Assembly: GCF_026274175.1 (NCBI RefSeq)
Contig: NZ_JAPHNL010000292.1
Coordinates: forward strand, 1-64,000
Length of the DNA: 64,000 nt
Reading direction: 5' to 3'
Source: Streptomyces beihaiensis
GTDB lineage: Bacteria; Actinomycetota; Actinomycetes; Streptomycetales; Streptomycetaceae
In this document: piece by piece, positions 15,457 through 24,518 of the stretch
Numbering within the stretch: position 1 is the first letter of the stretch
Layout: each line of letters opens with the position of its first letter
Program-made: the position numbers and the translations under genes
Notes under the pieces: generated by a model
What the model was told of the DNA's origin: nothing
Database searches by the model: none
What the model saw: only the letters and a program-made list of their open reading frames with translations

Positions 15457-16398
15457 GTGGAGCCTTTGAAGACACTCAGAGAGGTCACCGCGACCAGGTA
15501 TGTGCATCCGCTGCGCGCGGGCGGCTCCGTGCCCGGTGTCGTCGAGGCGGACGACCTGGGCACCTACGTCCTGAAGTTCACCGGCTCCGCGCAGGGCGTC
15601 AAGGCGCTGGTCGCCGAGATCGTCGTGGGGGAGCTGGCGCGGCGGCTCGGGCTGCGCTTTCCCGAGCTCGTCCTCGCCCGCTTCGACCCGGCGATCGCCA
15701 CGGACGAGCCGCACCAGGAGGTCCAGGACCTGTTGCGCGCGAGTGCGGGGCTCAACCTGGGGATGGACTTCCTGCCGGGCGCGGTGGACTTCACCCCCGA
15801 GGTCGCCGAGACGTTCGCGCTCGACCCGCTGGAAGCGGGCCGCGTCGTCTGGCTCGACGCGCTCACCGTCAACGTCGACCGCACGGTGCACAGTTCGAAC
15901 CTCATGGTCTGGCCGACCTTCGGCACGGCCCCGCCCAGGCTCTGGCTCATCGACCACGGCGCGGCGCTCGTCTTCCACCACCGGTGGGACGGCGCCCCTC
16001 CGGACAAGGGCCACGACAAGGCGTACGACTTCCGTCACCACGCGCTGGGCGGCTACGGCCCCGACACGCGCGCGGCCGACGCCGAGCTGGCGCCCAAGGT
16101 CACCGAGGACCTGCTGCGCGAGGTCCTGGACCTCGTTCCGGACGAGTGGCTCACGGATGAGCCGGGCTTCGCGACGCCGGGGGCCGTGCGGGCGGCGTAC
16201 GTGAGGTATCTGCTGGCCAGGGCCGGTGCGTCGGCGGCGTGGCTGCCCACGGACTTTCCCTCGCGGGACGAGCTGGCCGCGGCGGACGCCCGGCGGGCCG
16301 CGGTCACCCGGCGGGGCCGTCCGGCGTGGCTCAAGCACGTGCCGGATCTGCACGGCAGGCCGGGGGCCGAGCAGGACTGGTCCGTGCACCTGGGGTGA
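15457..16398 (+). CDS. HipA-family / PI3-4-kinase-like protein, no partner antitoxin
   Basis: 313 residues, GTG start, weak AAGG upstream. It shows a HipA-like kinase core: LKFTGSAQGVKALVAEIVVGELARRLGL for the N lobe, the catalytic-loop-like LTVNVDRTVHSSNLMVW, and a metal-binding LIDHGAALVFH. HipA kinases phosphorylate protein targets such as tRNA synthetases. No HipB-type HTH gene lies beside it, so it is an orphan rather than a classical toxin-antitoxin module. It is the common actinobacterial variant, about 120 residues shorter than E. coli HipA. It converges on aceB with a bidirectional terminator between. Confidence 0.75.
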   Translation: MEPLKTLREVTATRYVHPLRAGGSVPGVVEADDLGTYVLKFTGSAQGVKALVAEIVVGELARRLGLRFPELVLARFDPAIATDEPHQEVQDLLRASAGLNLGMDFLPGAVDFTPEVAETFALDPLEAGRVVWLDALTVNVDRTVHSSNLMVWPTFGTAPPRLWLIDHGAALVFHHRWDGAPPDKGHDKAYDFRHHALGGYGPDTRAADAELAPKVTEDLLREVLDLVPDEWLTDEPGFATPGAVRAAYVRYLLARAGASAAWLPTDFPSRDELAAADARRAAVTRRGRPAWLKHVPDLHGRPGAEQDWSVHLG

Positions 16399-16411
16399 CA
16401 CCTGGCAGGCG

Positions 16412-16447
16412 AAGGCCCCCCGGCGCTGTGCGGTGCCGAGGGGCCTT
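16412..16447. terminator. bidirectional terminator hipA-like / aceB
   Basis: AAGGCCCC...GGGGCCTT forms a stem of at least 8 bp, extended by CGGC/GCCG with mismatches, between convergent stops. It ends in short A and T tracts on the two sides. Confidence 0.75.
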
Positions 16448-16481
16448 CTACGACGCGGACGTGCCGGACGTGCCGAACGTG

Positions 16482-18116
16482 TCAGCGGAGCTGCTCGTAC
16501 GCGGGCAGGGTGAGGAAGTCCGCGTAGTCGGCGTCCAGGGAGACCTGGAGGAGCAGGTCGTGGGCCTGCTGCCACTTGCCGGCCGCGAAGGCATCCTCAC
16601 CGATCTCGGCCTTGATGTTCGCCAGTTCCTCGGCGGCGACCTTGCGGGCGAGGTCGGCGGTGACCGTCTCGCCCGTGTGCTCGCCGGTCTCGAAGACGAC
16701 ACCGGCGTTGATCCACTGCCAGATCTGCGAGCGGGAGATCTCCGCCGTCGCCGCGTCCTCCATCAGGTTGAAGATCGCGACGGCGCCGAGACCGCGCAGC
16801 CACGCCTCGATGTAACGGATGCCGACCTGGACGGCGTTGACGAGACCCGCGTAGGTGGGCTTCGCGTCGAGCGAGTCGATGGCGATGAGGTCGCCGGGCG
16901 CCACGGAGACGTCCTCGCGCAGCCGGTCCTTCTGGTGGGGCTTGTCGCCGAGGACCTTGTCGAAGGACTCCATGGCGATCGGGACCAGGTCCGGGTGGGC
17001 GACCCAGGAGCCGTCGAAGCCGTCGCCCGCCTCGCGGTCCTTGTCGGCGCGGACCTTCTCGAAGGCGACCTTGTTGACCTCGGCGTCCCGGCGGGACGGG
17101 ATGAAGGCCGCCATGCCGCCGATGGCGTGCGCGCCGCGCTTGTGGCAGGTGCGCACGAGCAGCTCCGTGTACGCGCGCATGAACGGCGCGGTCATCGTCA
17201 CCAGGTTGCGGTCCGGCAGGACGAACTTGGCGCCGCCGTCACGGAAGTTCTTGACGATGGAGAAGAGGTAGTCCCAGCGCCCGGCGTTCAGCCCGCTCGC
17301 GTGGTCGCGCAGCTCGTAGAGGATCTCCTCCATCTCGTACGCGGCCGTGATCGTCTCGATGAGCACGGTGGCGCGGACGGTGCCCTGCGGGATGCCGACG
17401 TAGTCCTGGGCGAAGACGAAGATGTCGTTCCACAGGCGGGCCTCGAGGTGCGACTCGGTCTTCGGCAGGTAGAAGTACGGGCCCTTGCCGAGCTCGATGA
17501 GGCGCTTGGCGTTGTGGAAGAAGTAGAGGCCGAAGTCGACCAGGGCGCCGGGGACGGGCTTGCCGGCCTCGTCCACCAGATGGCGCTCGTCGAGGTGCCA
17601 GCCGCGCGGGCGCATGACGACCGTCGCCAGTTCGTCGGCCGGGCGCAGCGCGTACGACTTGCCGGTGCGCTCGTCGGTGAAGTCGATGGTGCGGGTGTAC
17701 GCGGCGGTGAGGTTGAGCTGGCCGCCGATGACGTTCTCCCAGGTCGGCGCCGACGCGTCCTCGAAGTCGGCGAGCCAGACCTTCGCGCCGGAGTTCAGCG
17801 CGTTGATCGTCATCTTGCGGTCGGTGGGGCCGGTGATCTCGACGCGGCGGTCGTCGAGGGCGGCCGGGGCCTCGGCGACCTTCCAGGAGGCGTCCTCGCG
17901 GATCGCGGCGGTCTCGGGAAGGAAGTCGAGCGTGGAGGTGCGGGCGATCTCGGCGCGGCGCTCGCGGCGGCGGGCGAGGAGCTCGTCACGCCGGGGCGTG
18001 AACAGCCGGTGCAGCTCGGCCACGAAGGCGAGGGCCGCGTCGGTGAGGACCTCGTCCTGCCGTGGCAGGGACGGTGCGTCGACGATGGCCAGCGGGGACG
18101 GCGCTGGTGCGGACAT
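16482..18116 (-). CDS. aceB: malate synthase A
   Basis: 544 residues, ATG with GGAAG nine bases upstream. Condenses glyoxylate and acetyl-CoA to malate in the cytosol. Landmarks of the A isoform: FLPETAAIRED, DFEDASAPTWEN with catalytic acidic residues, RPRGWHLDERH, LPKTESHLEARLWNDIF, FSIVKNF, and the C-terminal IFNLMEDAATAEISRSQIWQW. Length is normal. Upstream is a box at 18232-18246 that matches one ahead of the allantoinase gene, so it is probably under the neighbouring IclR regulator. Its job here is to use glyoxylate from ureidoglycolate at the end of allantoin breakdown. Confidence 0.97.
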   Translation of the reverse strand: MSAPAPSPLAIVDAPSLPRQDEVLTDAALAFVAELHRLFTPRRDELLARRRERRAEIARTSTLDFLPETAAIREDASWKVAEAPAALDDRRVEITGPTDRKMTINALNSGAKVWLADFEDASAPTWENVIGGQLNLTAAYTRTIDFTDERTGKSYALRPADELATVVMRPRGWHLDERHLVDEAGKPVPGALVDFGLYFFHNAKRLIELGKGPYFYLPKTESHLEARLWNDIFVFAQDYVGIPQGTVRATVLIETITAAYEMEEILYELRDHASGLNAGRWDYLFSIVKNFRDGGAKFVLPDRNLVTMTAPFMRAYTELLVRTCHKRGAHAIGGMAAFIPSRRDAEVNKVAFEKVRADKDREAGDGFDGSWVAHPDLVPIAMESFDKVLGDKPHQKDRLREDVSVAPGDLIAIDSLDAKPTYAGLVNAVQVGIRYIEAWLRGLGAVAIFNLMEDAATAEISRSQIWQWINAGVVFETGEHTGETVTADLARKVAAEELANIKAEIGEDAFAAGKWQQAHDLLLQVSLDADYADFLTLPAYEQLR

Positions 18117-18231
18117 GAGCTGTCACTTCCTTCAGCGAGCAGGCGCGGGCGGCACGGGGTGCCGGGTACGCCGAACGTACGTCTGCGGGTCCCTCACCAG
18201 GGACCGGCCCTTCTGAACAGTGGATAGTAGT

Positions 18232-18246
18232 TTCCTCATTGTGGAA
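18232..18246. promoter_or_regulatory. putative AllR box upstream of aceB
   Basis: TTCCTCATTGTGGAA, a 6-3-6 dyad with one mismatch, about 115 bases before the aceB start. It differs at two positions from TTCCACTTTGTGGAA upstream of allB. The flanking AT-rich run (AGTAGTTTCC, TTCAATGG) stands out in this GC-rich DNA and probably holds the promoter. Confidence 0.65.
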
Positions 18247-18312
18247 GTTCAATGGTTTGTTGACGTCGAGATTCTCAGGATCGACAGAACGTGGCGCTCA
18301 GTGCCACCGCTC

Positions 18313-18933
18313 TTACTCAAGGTGGCCGAGATCGGCCGGGGTGTCGATGTCGTACGCCTGTGCCACGTCCCCGCACTCGACCAGTTCCACGGCCCCCGCG
18401 TGCTCCTTCAGATAGGCCCTGGCCCCCTGGTCACCTGCGGCGCTCGCCGCGATGCCCGCCCAGTGGGCGCGTCCGAACAGCACCGGATGGCCGCGCTCGC
18501 CGTCGTACGCGGCCGCCGCCAGCGAATCCGTCGAGTGAAACGCCTCACGTACCCGGCGCACGGCCGCCGGGCCGATCCCCGGCTGGTCCACGAGCAGCAC
18601 GAGCGCGGCGGCCGAGCCGGTGCCGAGGAGCGAGCCGAGGCCCGCCCGCAGCGACGAGCCCATGCCCTGCCGCCACTGCGGGTTCTCGACCACCACGCAT
18701 CCGTCGAGCGCGGCACGCGCGCGTACGTCGGCGGCCGCCGCCCCGACCACCACGTGCACCGGCCCGCAGCCGCCCTCCCGCAGCACCCGCACCCCGTGCT
18801 CCACCAGGGGCCGTCCCTGGTGAGGGAGCAGCGCCTTGGGGCGGCCCCCGAGCCGTCGCCCGCCGCCCGCGGCGAGCAACAGCCCCGCGACCGCACCGGC
18901 ACCCGCAACCGCACCCGTCTCGTTCGTCGTCAT
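18313..18933 (-). CDS. MobA-like NTP transferase (molybdenum-cofactor nucleotidyltransferase family)
   Basis: 206 residues from ATG at 18933. The nucleotide-binding opening GLLLAAGGGRRLGGRPKALLPHQGRPLVEH is the MobA/MocA signature (LAAGxxxRxGxxK), followed by LVLLVDQPGI with the catalytic Asp and GHPVLFGR. MocA-type enzymes join CMP or GMP to molybdopterin. Placement between aceB and allR suggests it serves a molybdenum hydroxylase in purine breakdown such as xanthine dehydrogenase, which is not in this window. That link is inference. Confidence 0.85.
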   Translation of the reverse strand: MTTNETGAVAGAGAVAGLLLAAGGGRRLGGRPKALLPHQGRPLVEHGVRVLREGGCGPVHVVVGAAAADVRARAALDGCVVVENPQWRQGMGSSLRAGLGSLLGTGSAAALVLLVDQPGIGPAAVRRVREAFHSTDSLAAAAYDGERGHPVLFGRAHWAGIAASAAGDQGARAYLKEHAGAVELVECGDVAQAYDIDTPADLGHLE

Positions 18934-19138
18934 GACCCCTGCATACCGCACCGCCCGCGCCGGTGCGCGCCGCGCCGGGCCCGCGTTCTCGGTTGCCTTG
19001 CGCAACGGACTGGCGCGGGCGGGTCATGTGGCGTTAACTGGTCGGCCACGTACCGGAGTTGGCCGCCCGAACAAGGTTCGGGGTGGGGTGGCGCCGGTGC
19101 GGAGACAGCGCACAACGACGTGCGAGGGGAGAGCTTCG

Positions 19139-19456
19139 TTGCGGATCGTGAAGCAGAGGCGGCGGGTGACGAGCGGCGATCAGGACCCTCGGGTGACGGC
19201 GCTGCGCGCCGCGGTGTCCAGGCTGCGCCGCGAACTCGCCGCTCACCCGGCCGAGTTCCCCGACCGTGCCGTCGCAGAGGACGAACTCGCGGCGCTCGAC
19301 GCCATGGCGGTCGGCGGGTCGCCCGAGGCGGCGCGGCTGCGCCGCTCCCTGCTGCTGGTCGCGGGGGCGGTCGGCTCGGTCAGTGCCCTGGGCGAGGCGC
19401 TGGCCCAGGTGCGGGGCGCGGTGGAGCTGTTCGGCGGGCCGGCCGGACGCGGGTGA
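19139..19456 (+). CDS. DUF5955-like small protein
   Basis: 105 residues from TTG at 19139, preferred since AGGGGAG lies about 7 bases upstream; GTG at 19148 is the alternative. Helical and Arg/Ala-rich: DPRVTALRAAVSRLRRELAAHPAEFPDRAVAEDELAALDAMA, then LRRSLLLVAGAVGSVSALGEALAQVRGAVELF. This matches a small actinobacterial family of unknown function. The two amphipathic helices with a hydrophobic middle suggest a coiled-coil or helical bundle. It stands between the allantoin-linked genes without clear co-transcription. Confidence 0.7.
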   Translation: MRIVKQRRRVTSGDQDPRVTALRAAVSRLRRELAAHPAEFPDRAVAEDELAALDAMAVGGSPEAARLRRSLLLVAGAVGSVSALGEALAQVRGAVELFGGPAGRG

Positions 19457-19476
19457 GGGCGCGTCGGTGCGGTGGA

Positions 19477-19521
19477 GCGGACGCCGAGGCAGCGGACGCC
19501 GACTGAGGCAGCGGACGCCGA
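19477..19521. repeat. three copies of an 11-base direct repeat
   Basis: GCGGACGCCGA at 19477-19487, 19492-19502 and 19511-19521, in the non-coding stretch between the DUF5955-like gene and the permease. No further structure seen. Confidence 0.6.
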
Positions 19522-19637
19522 TGGGGGCGGGGACGGTCGGATGAGGCGGGGGTCGGCGCGGGCGTCGGCGGACAGGTGTCGCCGGTATCGGTGAACGCCG
19601 TTGTGGCGCGCCGCCCGCGTGGGCCCGGGGCCCCAGG

Positions 19638-20729
19638 GTGGACATCATGTTCGTCGCATGCAGAGATCTACGGTTCGCCAAGGGACGCTTCGCCCTGATG
19701 GGGGCCGTCATCGTACTGATCACGCTGCTGGTGGGCCTGCTGTCCGGGTTGACCGGGGGCCTCGCCCGGGACAACACGTCCGCGCTCACCGGGCTGCCCG
19801 CCGACCACATCGCGTTCGGGCGGCCCGCCGCGGGGCGGACGGTGTCGTTCACCGCCTCGACGGTGCGCGCGGCGCAGTGGCGGCGGCTGGCGGCGCGGCC
19901 CGGTGTGGTGCGCGCCGAACCGCTCGGCATCACGACGATCGAGGCGACCGCCGGGCGCGGTACCGCCGCGGTCTCCGTGTTCGGGGTGCGGCCGGACTCC
20001 GGCCTCGCCCCCGACGCGCCGGGGCCCGGCACCGTGGTGCTGTCCACGGGCGCGGCGGACGGCCTCGGGGCGCGCCCCGGCTCGCGGATCACGGCGGGCG
20101 GCCGCAACCTCACCGTGTCGGCGGTCTGCGGTGACGCGTCCTACAGCCACACGCCGGTCGTCTGGGCGGGCCTCGCCGACTGGCGGTCCCTGGCCCCGGC
20201 CGCGCACACCGGCGGCCACGGCGACCAGGCCACGGTGATCGCGCTGCGAACACGCCCCGGTGCGGACCTGACGGCGGCCGACGCAGCCGCGGGAACGCGT
20301 ACGACAACGCTCGACGGCTCCTTGTCGGCCCTCGGCTCCTACCGGGCGGAGAACGGCTCCCTGCGGCTGATGCGCGCCTTCCTCTTCGTCATCTCGGCGC
20401 TGGTCGTCGGCGCGTTCTTCACCGTCTGGACGATCCAGCGCAGCGCGGACATCGCGGTCCTGAAGGCGCTCGGCTCCTCGACCGCGTATCTGCTGCGCGA
20501 CGCGCTGGGACAGGCCGTGCTGCTGCTCGTGGCCGGGGCGGCCGTGGGAACCGGGCTCGCGGCCCTCGTCGGCAGGTTCGTGCCGAAGGACGTGCCGTTC
20601 GTCCTGGAGCCCGGTGCGGCGCTCGGCCCGGCTGCCGTGATGACCGTCCTCGCAGTGGCGGGCGCCGCGCTCTCCGTACGCCGCATCACGGCGGTGGACC
20701 CCTTGGCGGCCCTGGGGACCGCCCGGTGA
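19638..20729 (+). CDS. FtsX-like ABC permease without an adjacent ATPase
   Basis: 363 residues from GTG at 19638; an ATG at 19647 is an alternative. An N-terminal membrane segment (ALMGAVIVLITLLVGLLSGLTG) is followed by a large extracytoplasmic domain, then three C-terminal segments beginning LMRAFLFVISALVVGAFFTVWTIQRSADIAVLKALGSS, the standard FtsX/MacB pattern. Such permeases work with an ATPase of the DevA/LolD type. Here the next gene downstream is allR on the other strand and none of the flanking genes is an ATPase, so the partner is elsewhere or lost. The substrate is unknown. Confidence 0.85.
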   Translation: MDIMFVACRDLRFAKGRFALMGAVIVLITLLVGLLSGLTGGLARDNTSALTGLPADHIAFGRPAAGRTVSFTASTVRAAQWRRLAARPGVVRAEPLGITTIEATAGRGTAAVSVFGVRPDSGLAPDAPGPGTVVLSTGAADGLGARPGSRITAGGRNLTVSAVCGDASYSHTPVVWAGLADWRSLAPAAHTGGHGDQATVIALRTRPGADLTAADAAAGTRTTTLDGSLSALGSYRAENGSLRLMRAFLFVISALVVGAFFTVWTIQRSADIAVLKALGSSTAYLLRDALGQAVLLLVAGAAVGTGLAALVGRFVPKDVPFVLEPGAALGPAAVMTVLAVAGAALSVRRITAVDPLAALGTAR

Positions 20730-20829
20730 CCCCGCGCCGTGAGGACAGCGCCGCACACCGGCGACGCGGAGGACCGGCGCGGCCCGCGAGCCGCGCCGAG
20801 GGCCGCCGAAGGCGACCGCGACCGCACCG

Positions 20830-21636
20830 CTAGGACGCCGCCCCGGAGCTGGCGAGAGCCGCCGACAGCTCCCGCGCCACCTGCTGAAGCACGGGCACGA
20901 TCTTGTCCGTCGCCGCCTCCGTGACCCGCCCGGCGGGGCCGGAGATGGAGATCGCCGCGGCGGTCGGCGAGTCCGGCACGGACACCGCGAGGCACCGCAC
21001 TCCTATTTCCTGCTCGTTGTCGTCGACGGCGTACCCGGTGCGGCGTACCTCTTCGAGGGCGTCGAGGAACCCGTCCGGGGTGGTGATGGTCTTCTCCGTG
21101 GCCGCGGGCATCCCGGTGCGCGCGAGCAGCGACCGCACCTCGTCGGCGGGCGTGTGCGCGAGCAGCGCCTTGCCCACACCGGTCGAGTGCGGCAGCACAC
21201 GCCGTCCGACCTCGGTGAACATCCGCATCGAGTGCTTGGACGGCACCTGAGCCACGTACACGATCTCGTCGCCGTCGAGCAGCGCCATGTTCGCCGTCTC
21301 GCCCGTCTCCTCGACCAGTCGCGCGAGATACGGGCGCGCCCACGTGCCGAGCAGCCGCGACGCCGACTCGCCGAGGCGGATCAGGCGCGGGCCGAGCGCA
21401 TAGCGCCGGTTGGGCTGCTGGCGTACGTACCCGCAGGCGACCAGCGTGCGCATCAGCCGGTGGATGGTGGGCAGCGGCAGGCCGCTGCTGCCGGACAGCT
21501 CGCTCAGGCCGACCTCTCCACCGGCGTCGGCCATCCGCTCGAGCAGGTCGAAGGCGCGCTCGAGGGACTGCACACCGCCGGTGGGTGCGGGCTTGGCGGT
21601 CGCGGTCTCCGCAGAGCTTGCGCTGGACATCGACAC
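20830..21636 (-). CDS. allR: IclR-family repressor of allantoin catabolism
   Basis: 268 residues; GTG at 21636 is preceded by AAGGAAA, with ATG at 21630 as alternative. N-terminal winged helix (residues 20-90): GGVQSLERAFDLLERMADAGGEVGLSELSGSSGLPLPTIHRLMRTL. C-terminal IclR effector domain: ALLDGDEIVYVAQVPSKHSMRMF, STGVGKALLA, and AVSVPDSPTAAAISISGP. It is divergent from allB, with symmetric elements between them, and matches the position of AllR in S. coelicolor, which represses allantoin genes and responds to intermediates such as allantoic or glyoxylic acid. Autoregulation is likely. Confidence 0.9.
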   Translation of the reverse strand: MSMSSASSAETATAKPAPTGGVQSLERAFDLLERMADAGGEVGLSELSGSSGLPLPTIHRLMRTLVACGYVRQQPNRRYALGPRLIRLGESASRLLGTWARPYLARLVEETGETANMALLDGDEIVYVAQVPSKHSMRMFTEVGRRVLPHSTGVGKALLAHTPADEVRSLLARTGMPAATEKTITTPDGFLDALEEVRRTGYAVDDNEQEIGVRCLAVSVPDSPTAAAISISGPAGRVTEAATDKIVPVLQQVARELSAALASSGAAS

Positions 21637-21782
21637 GGCGCGGTTTCCTTTCGGGGCGCTGAATCACAGGGGCGGCCGACGGCCTCGTGTGGGGAGGCGG
21701 TGGGTGACGGGCGGGCGATGGTGCAGCCTACCCGGCGGTCTGCCGGCCAGTGCTCCCTTGACCTCCAAGTTCGTCGGTAGCT

Positions 21783-21914
21783 ACGTTCTGCTCAACGGAA
21801 TATTAATTCCACTTTGTGGAAACGTCCAGAGAGTGCCCGCGGCGCCCGCCGTGTGCCGTGGACCCTTGACGGACCGTGAACCAGGAGTGAAAACTCCTTC
21901 AACAGAACGTTGAA
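21783..21914. promoter_or_regulatory. allR/allB operator region
   Basis: Three symmetric elements lie in an AT-richer stretch. TTCCACTTTGTGGAA (21807-21821) is a perfect 6-3-6 dyad and nearly repeats upstream of aceB. TTCAAC-N5-GTTGAA (21898-21914) lies beside the allB ribosome site. ACGTTCTG (21783-21790) and CAGAACGT (21903-21910) are exact inverted copies about 113 bases apart. GGAATATTAATTCC sits between. The arrangement suggests AllR bound at both promoters, possibly with looping. Confidence 0.7.
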
Positions 21915-21942
21915 ATTGGGAGGCCCCTTGAGGAGGACTGAG

Positions 21943-23292
21943 GTGGACGAGGTGTCCGACGCCGAACTGGTCCTGCGCTCGACCCGAGTCATCACCCCCG
22001 ACGGTACGCGCCCGGCGTCGGTCGCCGTCGCCGCCGGGAAGATCGTCGGGGTGCTCGCGCACGACGCGGAGGTACCGGCCGGCGCCCGGCTGGAGGACTT
22101 CGGCGACGACGTGCTGCTGCCCGGCATCGTCGACACCCACGTGCACGTCAACGACCCGGGGCGCGCCGAGTGGGAGGGCTTTTGGACGGCCACCCGCGCC
22201 GCCGCGGCCGGCGGCATCACGACCCTCGTCGACATGCCGCTCAACTCCCTGCCGCCGACGACCACCGTCGACAACCTGCGTACGAAGAAGGACGTGGCCG
22301 CCGCCAAGGCCCACATCGACGTCGGCTTCTGGGGCGGCGCCCTGCCCGACAACGTCAAGGACCTGCGCCCCCTGCACGACGCCGGGGTCTTCGGCTTCAA
22401 GTGCTTCCTGTCGCCGTCCGGGGTCGACGAGTTCCCGCATCTGAACCACGACCAGCTCACCGCCTCCATGGCCGAGATCGCCGGGTTCGGCGGTCTGCTC
22501 ATCGTGCACGCCGAGGACCCGCACGAGCTGGACGTCGCCCCGCACCACAGCGGGCCGAAGTACGACGACTACCTCGCCACCCGGCCGCGCGTCTCCGAGG
22601 ACGCCGCGATCAAGGGGCTCATCGACACCGCCAAGCGGATCGGCGCCCGCATCCACATCCTGCACCTGTCGTCCTCCGACGCCCTTCCGCTGATCGCGGC
22701 CGCCAAGGCCGAGGGCGTCAAGGTCACCGTCGAGACCTGCCCGCACTACCTCACGCTCACCGCCGAGGAAGTCCCCGACGGGGCCAGCGAGTTCAAGTGC
22801 TGCCCGCCGATCCGCGAGGCCGCCAACCAGGACCTGCTCTGGCAGGCGCTCGCCGACGGCACCATCGACTGCGTCGTCACCGACCACTCGCCGTCCACCG
22901 CCGACCTGAAGACCGACGACTTCGCCACCGCGTGGGGCGGCATCTCCGGTCTCCAGCTGAGCCTGTCGGCGGTGTGGACCGCGGCCCGCGCCCGCGGGTA
23001 CTCCCTCGAGGACGTGGTCCGCTGGATGTCGGAGCGCACGTCCGCGCTCGTCGGGCTCGACGACCGCAAGGGCGCCATCGCCGTCGGCCGCGACGCCGAC
23101 TTCGCGGTGCTCGCGCCCGACGAGACCTTCACGGTCGACCCGGCCCACCTCCAGCACCGCAACCGCGTCACGGCCTACGCGGGCAAGACGCTGCACGGTG
23201 TCGTCAGGTCGACCTGGCTGCGCGGTCAGCGCATCGTCTCCGACGGTGAGTTCACCGCCCCCGCAGGCAAGCTGCTCGAAAGGAACAAGTGA
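21943..23292 (+). CDS. allB: allantoinase
   Basis: 449 residues from GTG at 21943, which follows AGGAGG by 6 bases; TTG codons at 21910 and 21928 are upstream alternatives. Hydrolyses allantoin to allantoate. The amidohydrolase metal centre is visible: HxH in [13 protein letters not shown], the carboxylated Lys in [11 protein letters not shown], His in IVHAEDP and HILHLSSSD, and Asp in [21 protein letters not shown] and the Cys-Pro pair CCPPIR are typical of bacterial AllB. It leads an operon with allantoicase, whose start overlaps or touches its stop, under the AllR operator region. Confidence 0.97.
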   Translation: MDEVSDAELVLRSTRVITPDGTRPASVAVAAGKIVGVLAHDAEVPAGARLEDFGDDVLLPGIVDTHVHVNDPGRAEWEGFWTATRAAAAGGITTLVDMPLNSLPPTTTVDNLRTKKDVAAAKAHIDVGFWGGALPDNVKDLRPLHDAGVFGFKCFLSPSGVDEFPHLNHDQLTASMAEIAGFGGLLIVHAEDPHELDVAPHHSGPKYDDYLATRPRVSEDAAIKGLIDTAKRIGARIHILHLSSSDALPLIAAAKAEGVKVTVETCPHYLTLTAEEVPDGASEFKCCPPIREAANQDLLWQALADGTIDCVVTDHSPSTADLKTDDFATAWGGISGLQLSLSAVWTAARARGYSLEDVVRWMSERTSALVGLDDRKGAIAVGRDADFAVLAPDETFTVDPAHLQHRNRVTAYAGKTLHGVVRSTWLRGQRIVSDGEFTAPAGKLLERNK

Positions 23293-24446
23293 ACATGTCC
23301 GCGACCCCCGGCTCCGCCGGCACCCCCGAGATACCCGGCTTCACCGGTGACGCCAGCCCCTACGGCGGCGGCGACCCGTACGCGGACTACCGCACCGCCG
23401 ACTTCCCGTTCACCCAGTACGCCGACCTCGCCGCCCGCCAGCTCGGCGCCGGTGTGATCGCCGCCAACGACGAGTTCTTCGCCCAGCGCGAGAACCTGCT
23501 CGTGCCCGAGCGCGCCGAGTTCGACCCGGAACACTTCGGCCACAAGGGCAAGGTCATGGACGGCTGGGAGACCCGCCGTCGCCGCGGTACCGGCCCCGAG
23601 CACCCGTGGCCCACCGCCGACGACCACGACTGGGCCCTCGTACGGCTCGGCGCCCCCGGCGTCGTACGCGGCATCGTCATCGACACCGCCCACTTCCGCG
23701 GCAACTACCCGCAGGCCGTGTCCGTCGAGGCGACCTCCGTGGCGGGCGCGCCCACGCCCGAGGAACTCCTCGCCGACGACGTGAAGTGGACGACCCTGGT
23801 GCCGCGCACCGCCATCGGCGGCCACGCGGCCAACGGCTTCGCGGTCGATGTCGAGCAGCGCTTCACCCACCTGCGCGTCAACCAGCACCCCGACGGCGGC
23901 ATCGCCCGCCTGCGCGTTCACGGCGAGGTCGTGCCCGACCCCAAGTGGCTGGCCACGCTCGGCACGTTCGACGTCGTCGCCCTGGAGAACGGCGGCAGTG
24001 TCGAGGACGCCTCCAACCTCTTCTACTCGCCCGCCACCAACACCATCCAGCCGGGCCGCTCCCGCAAGATGGACGACGGCTGGGAGACCCGGCGCCGCCG
24101 CGACAACGGCAACGACTGGATCCGCTACCAGCTCGTCGCCCACTCCGAGATCCGCGCCCTGGAGATCGACACGGCGTACCTCAAGGGCAACAGCGCCGGC
24201 TGGGCGTCCGTCTCCGTCAAGGACGACTCCGAAGGCGGGTCCGGCGAGTGGGTCGAGGTGCTGCCGCGCACCCGCATGCAGCCCGACACCAACCACCGCT
24301 TCGTCCTCGACACCCCGGCGGTGGGCACCCACGCGCGCGTGGACATCTACCCCGACGGCGGCATCTCCCGCCTTCGCCTGTACGGCTCCCTGACCGGGCA
24401 GGGCGCCTCCCGTCTGGCCGCGCGCCACGCGGAGCTGGGCGAGTAG
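23289..24446 (+). CDS. alc: allantoicase
   Basis: 385 residues from GTG at 23289 overlapping the allB stop; ATG at 23295 is equally possible. Converts allantoate to ureidoglycolate and urea. Two tandem allantoicase repeats are plain: [12 protein letters not shown] near residue 95 and again [18 protein letters not shown] near 260, each followed by an 'IDTAxFxGN' strand and ending [20 protein letters not shown] / [20 protein letters not shown]. The glyoxylate released from ureidoglycolate is the substrate for the linked malate synthase. A strong terminator follows. Confidence 0.97.
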   Translation: MNMSATPGSAGTPEIPGFTGDASPYGGGDPYADYRTADFPFTQYADLAARQLGAGVIAANDEFFAQRENLLVPERAEFDPEHFGHKGKVMDGWETRRRRGTGPEHPWPTADDHDWALVRLGAPGVVRGIVIDTAHFRGNYPQAVSVEATSVAGAPTPEELLADDVKWTTLVPRTAIGGHAANGFAVDVEQRFTHLRVNQHPDGGIARLRVHGEVVPDPKWLATLGTFDVVALENGGSVEDASNLFYSPATNTIQPGRSRKMDDGWETRRRRDNGNDWIRYQLVAHSEIRALEIDTAYLKGNSAGWASVSVKDDSEGGSGEWVEVLPRTRMQPDTNHRFVLDTPAVGTHARVDIYPDGGISRLRLYGSLTGQGASRLAARHAELGE

Positions 24447-24462
24447 CCGGGGGCACACAGAC

Positions 24463-24505
24463 ATGCGGGGCGCACCGGCCTGGACAGCACTGGTGCGCCC
24501 CGCAT
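24463..24505. terminator. terminator after alc
   Basis: ATGCGGGGCGCACC (24463-24476) pairs with GGTGCGCCCCGCAT (24492-24505), a perfect 14-bp stem, followed by CTTCC. It can serve both alc and the antisense SDR remnant. Confidence 0.85.
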
Positions 24506-24518
24506 CTTCCCGCGCCCG

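Noticed and set aside
16239-18227. 662-codon plus-strand frame opposite aceB
   Set aside because: Antisense shadow of a highly conserved malate synthase; no domain motif, Val/Gly/Arg-rich.
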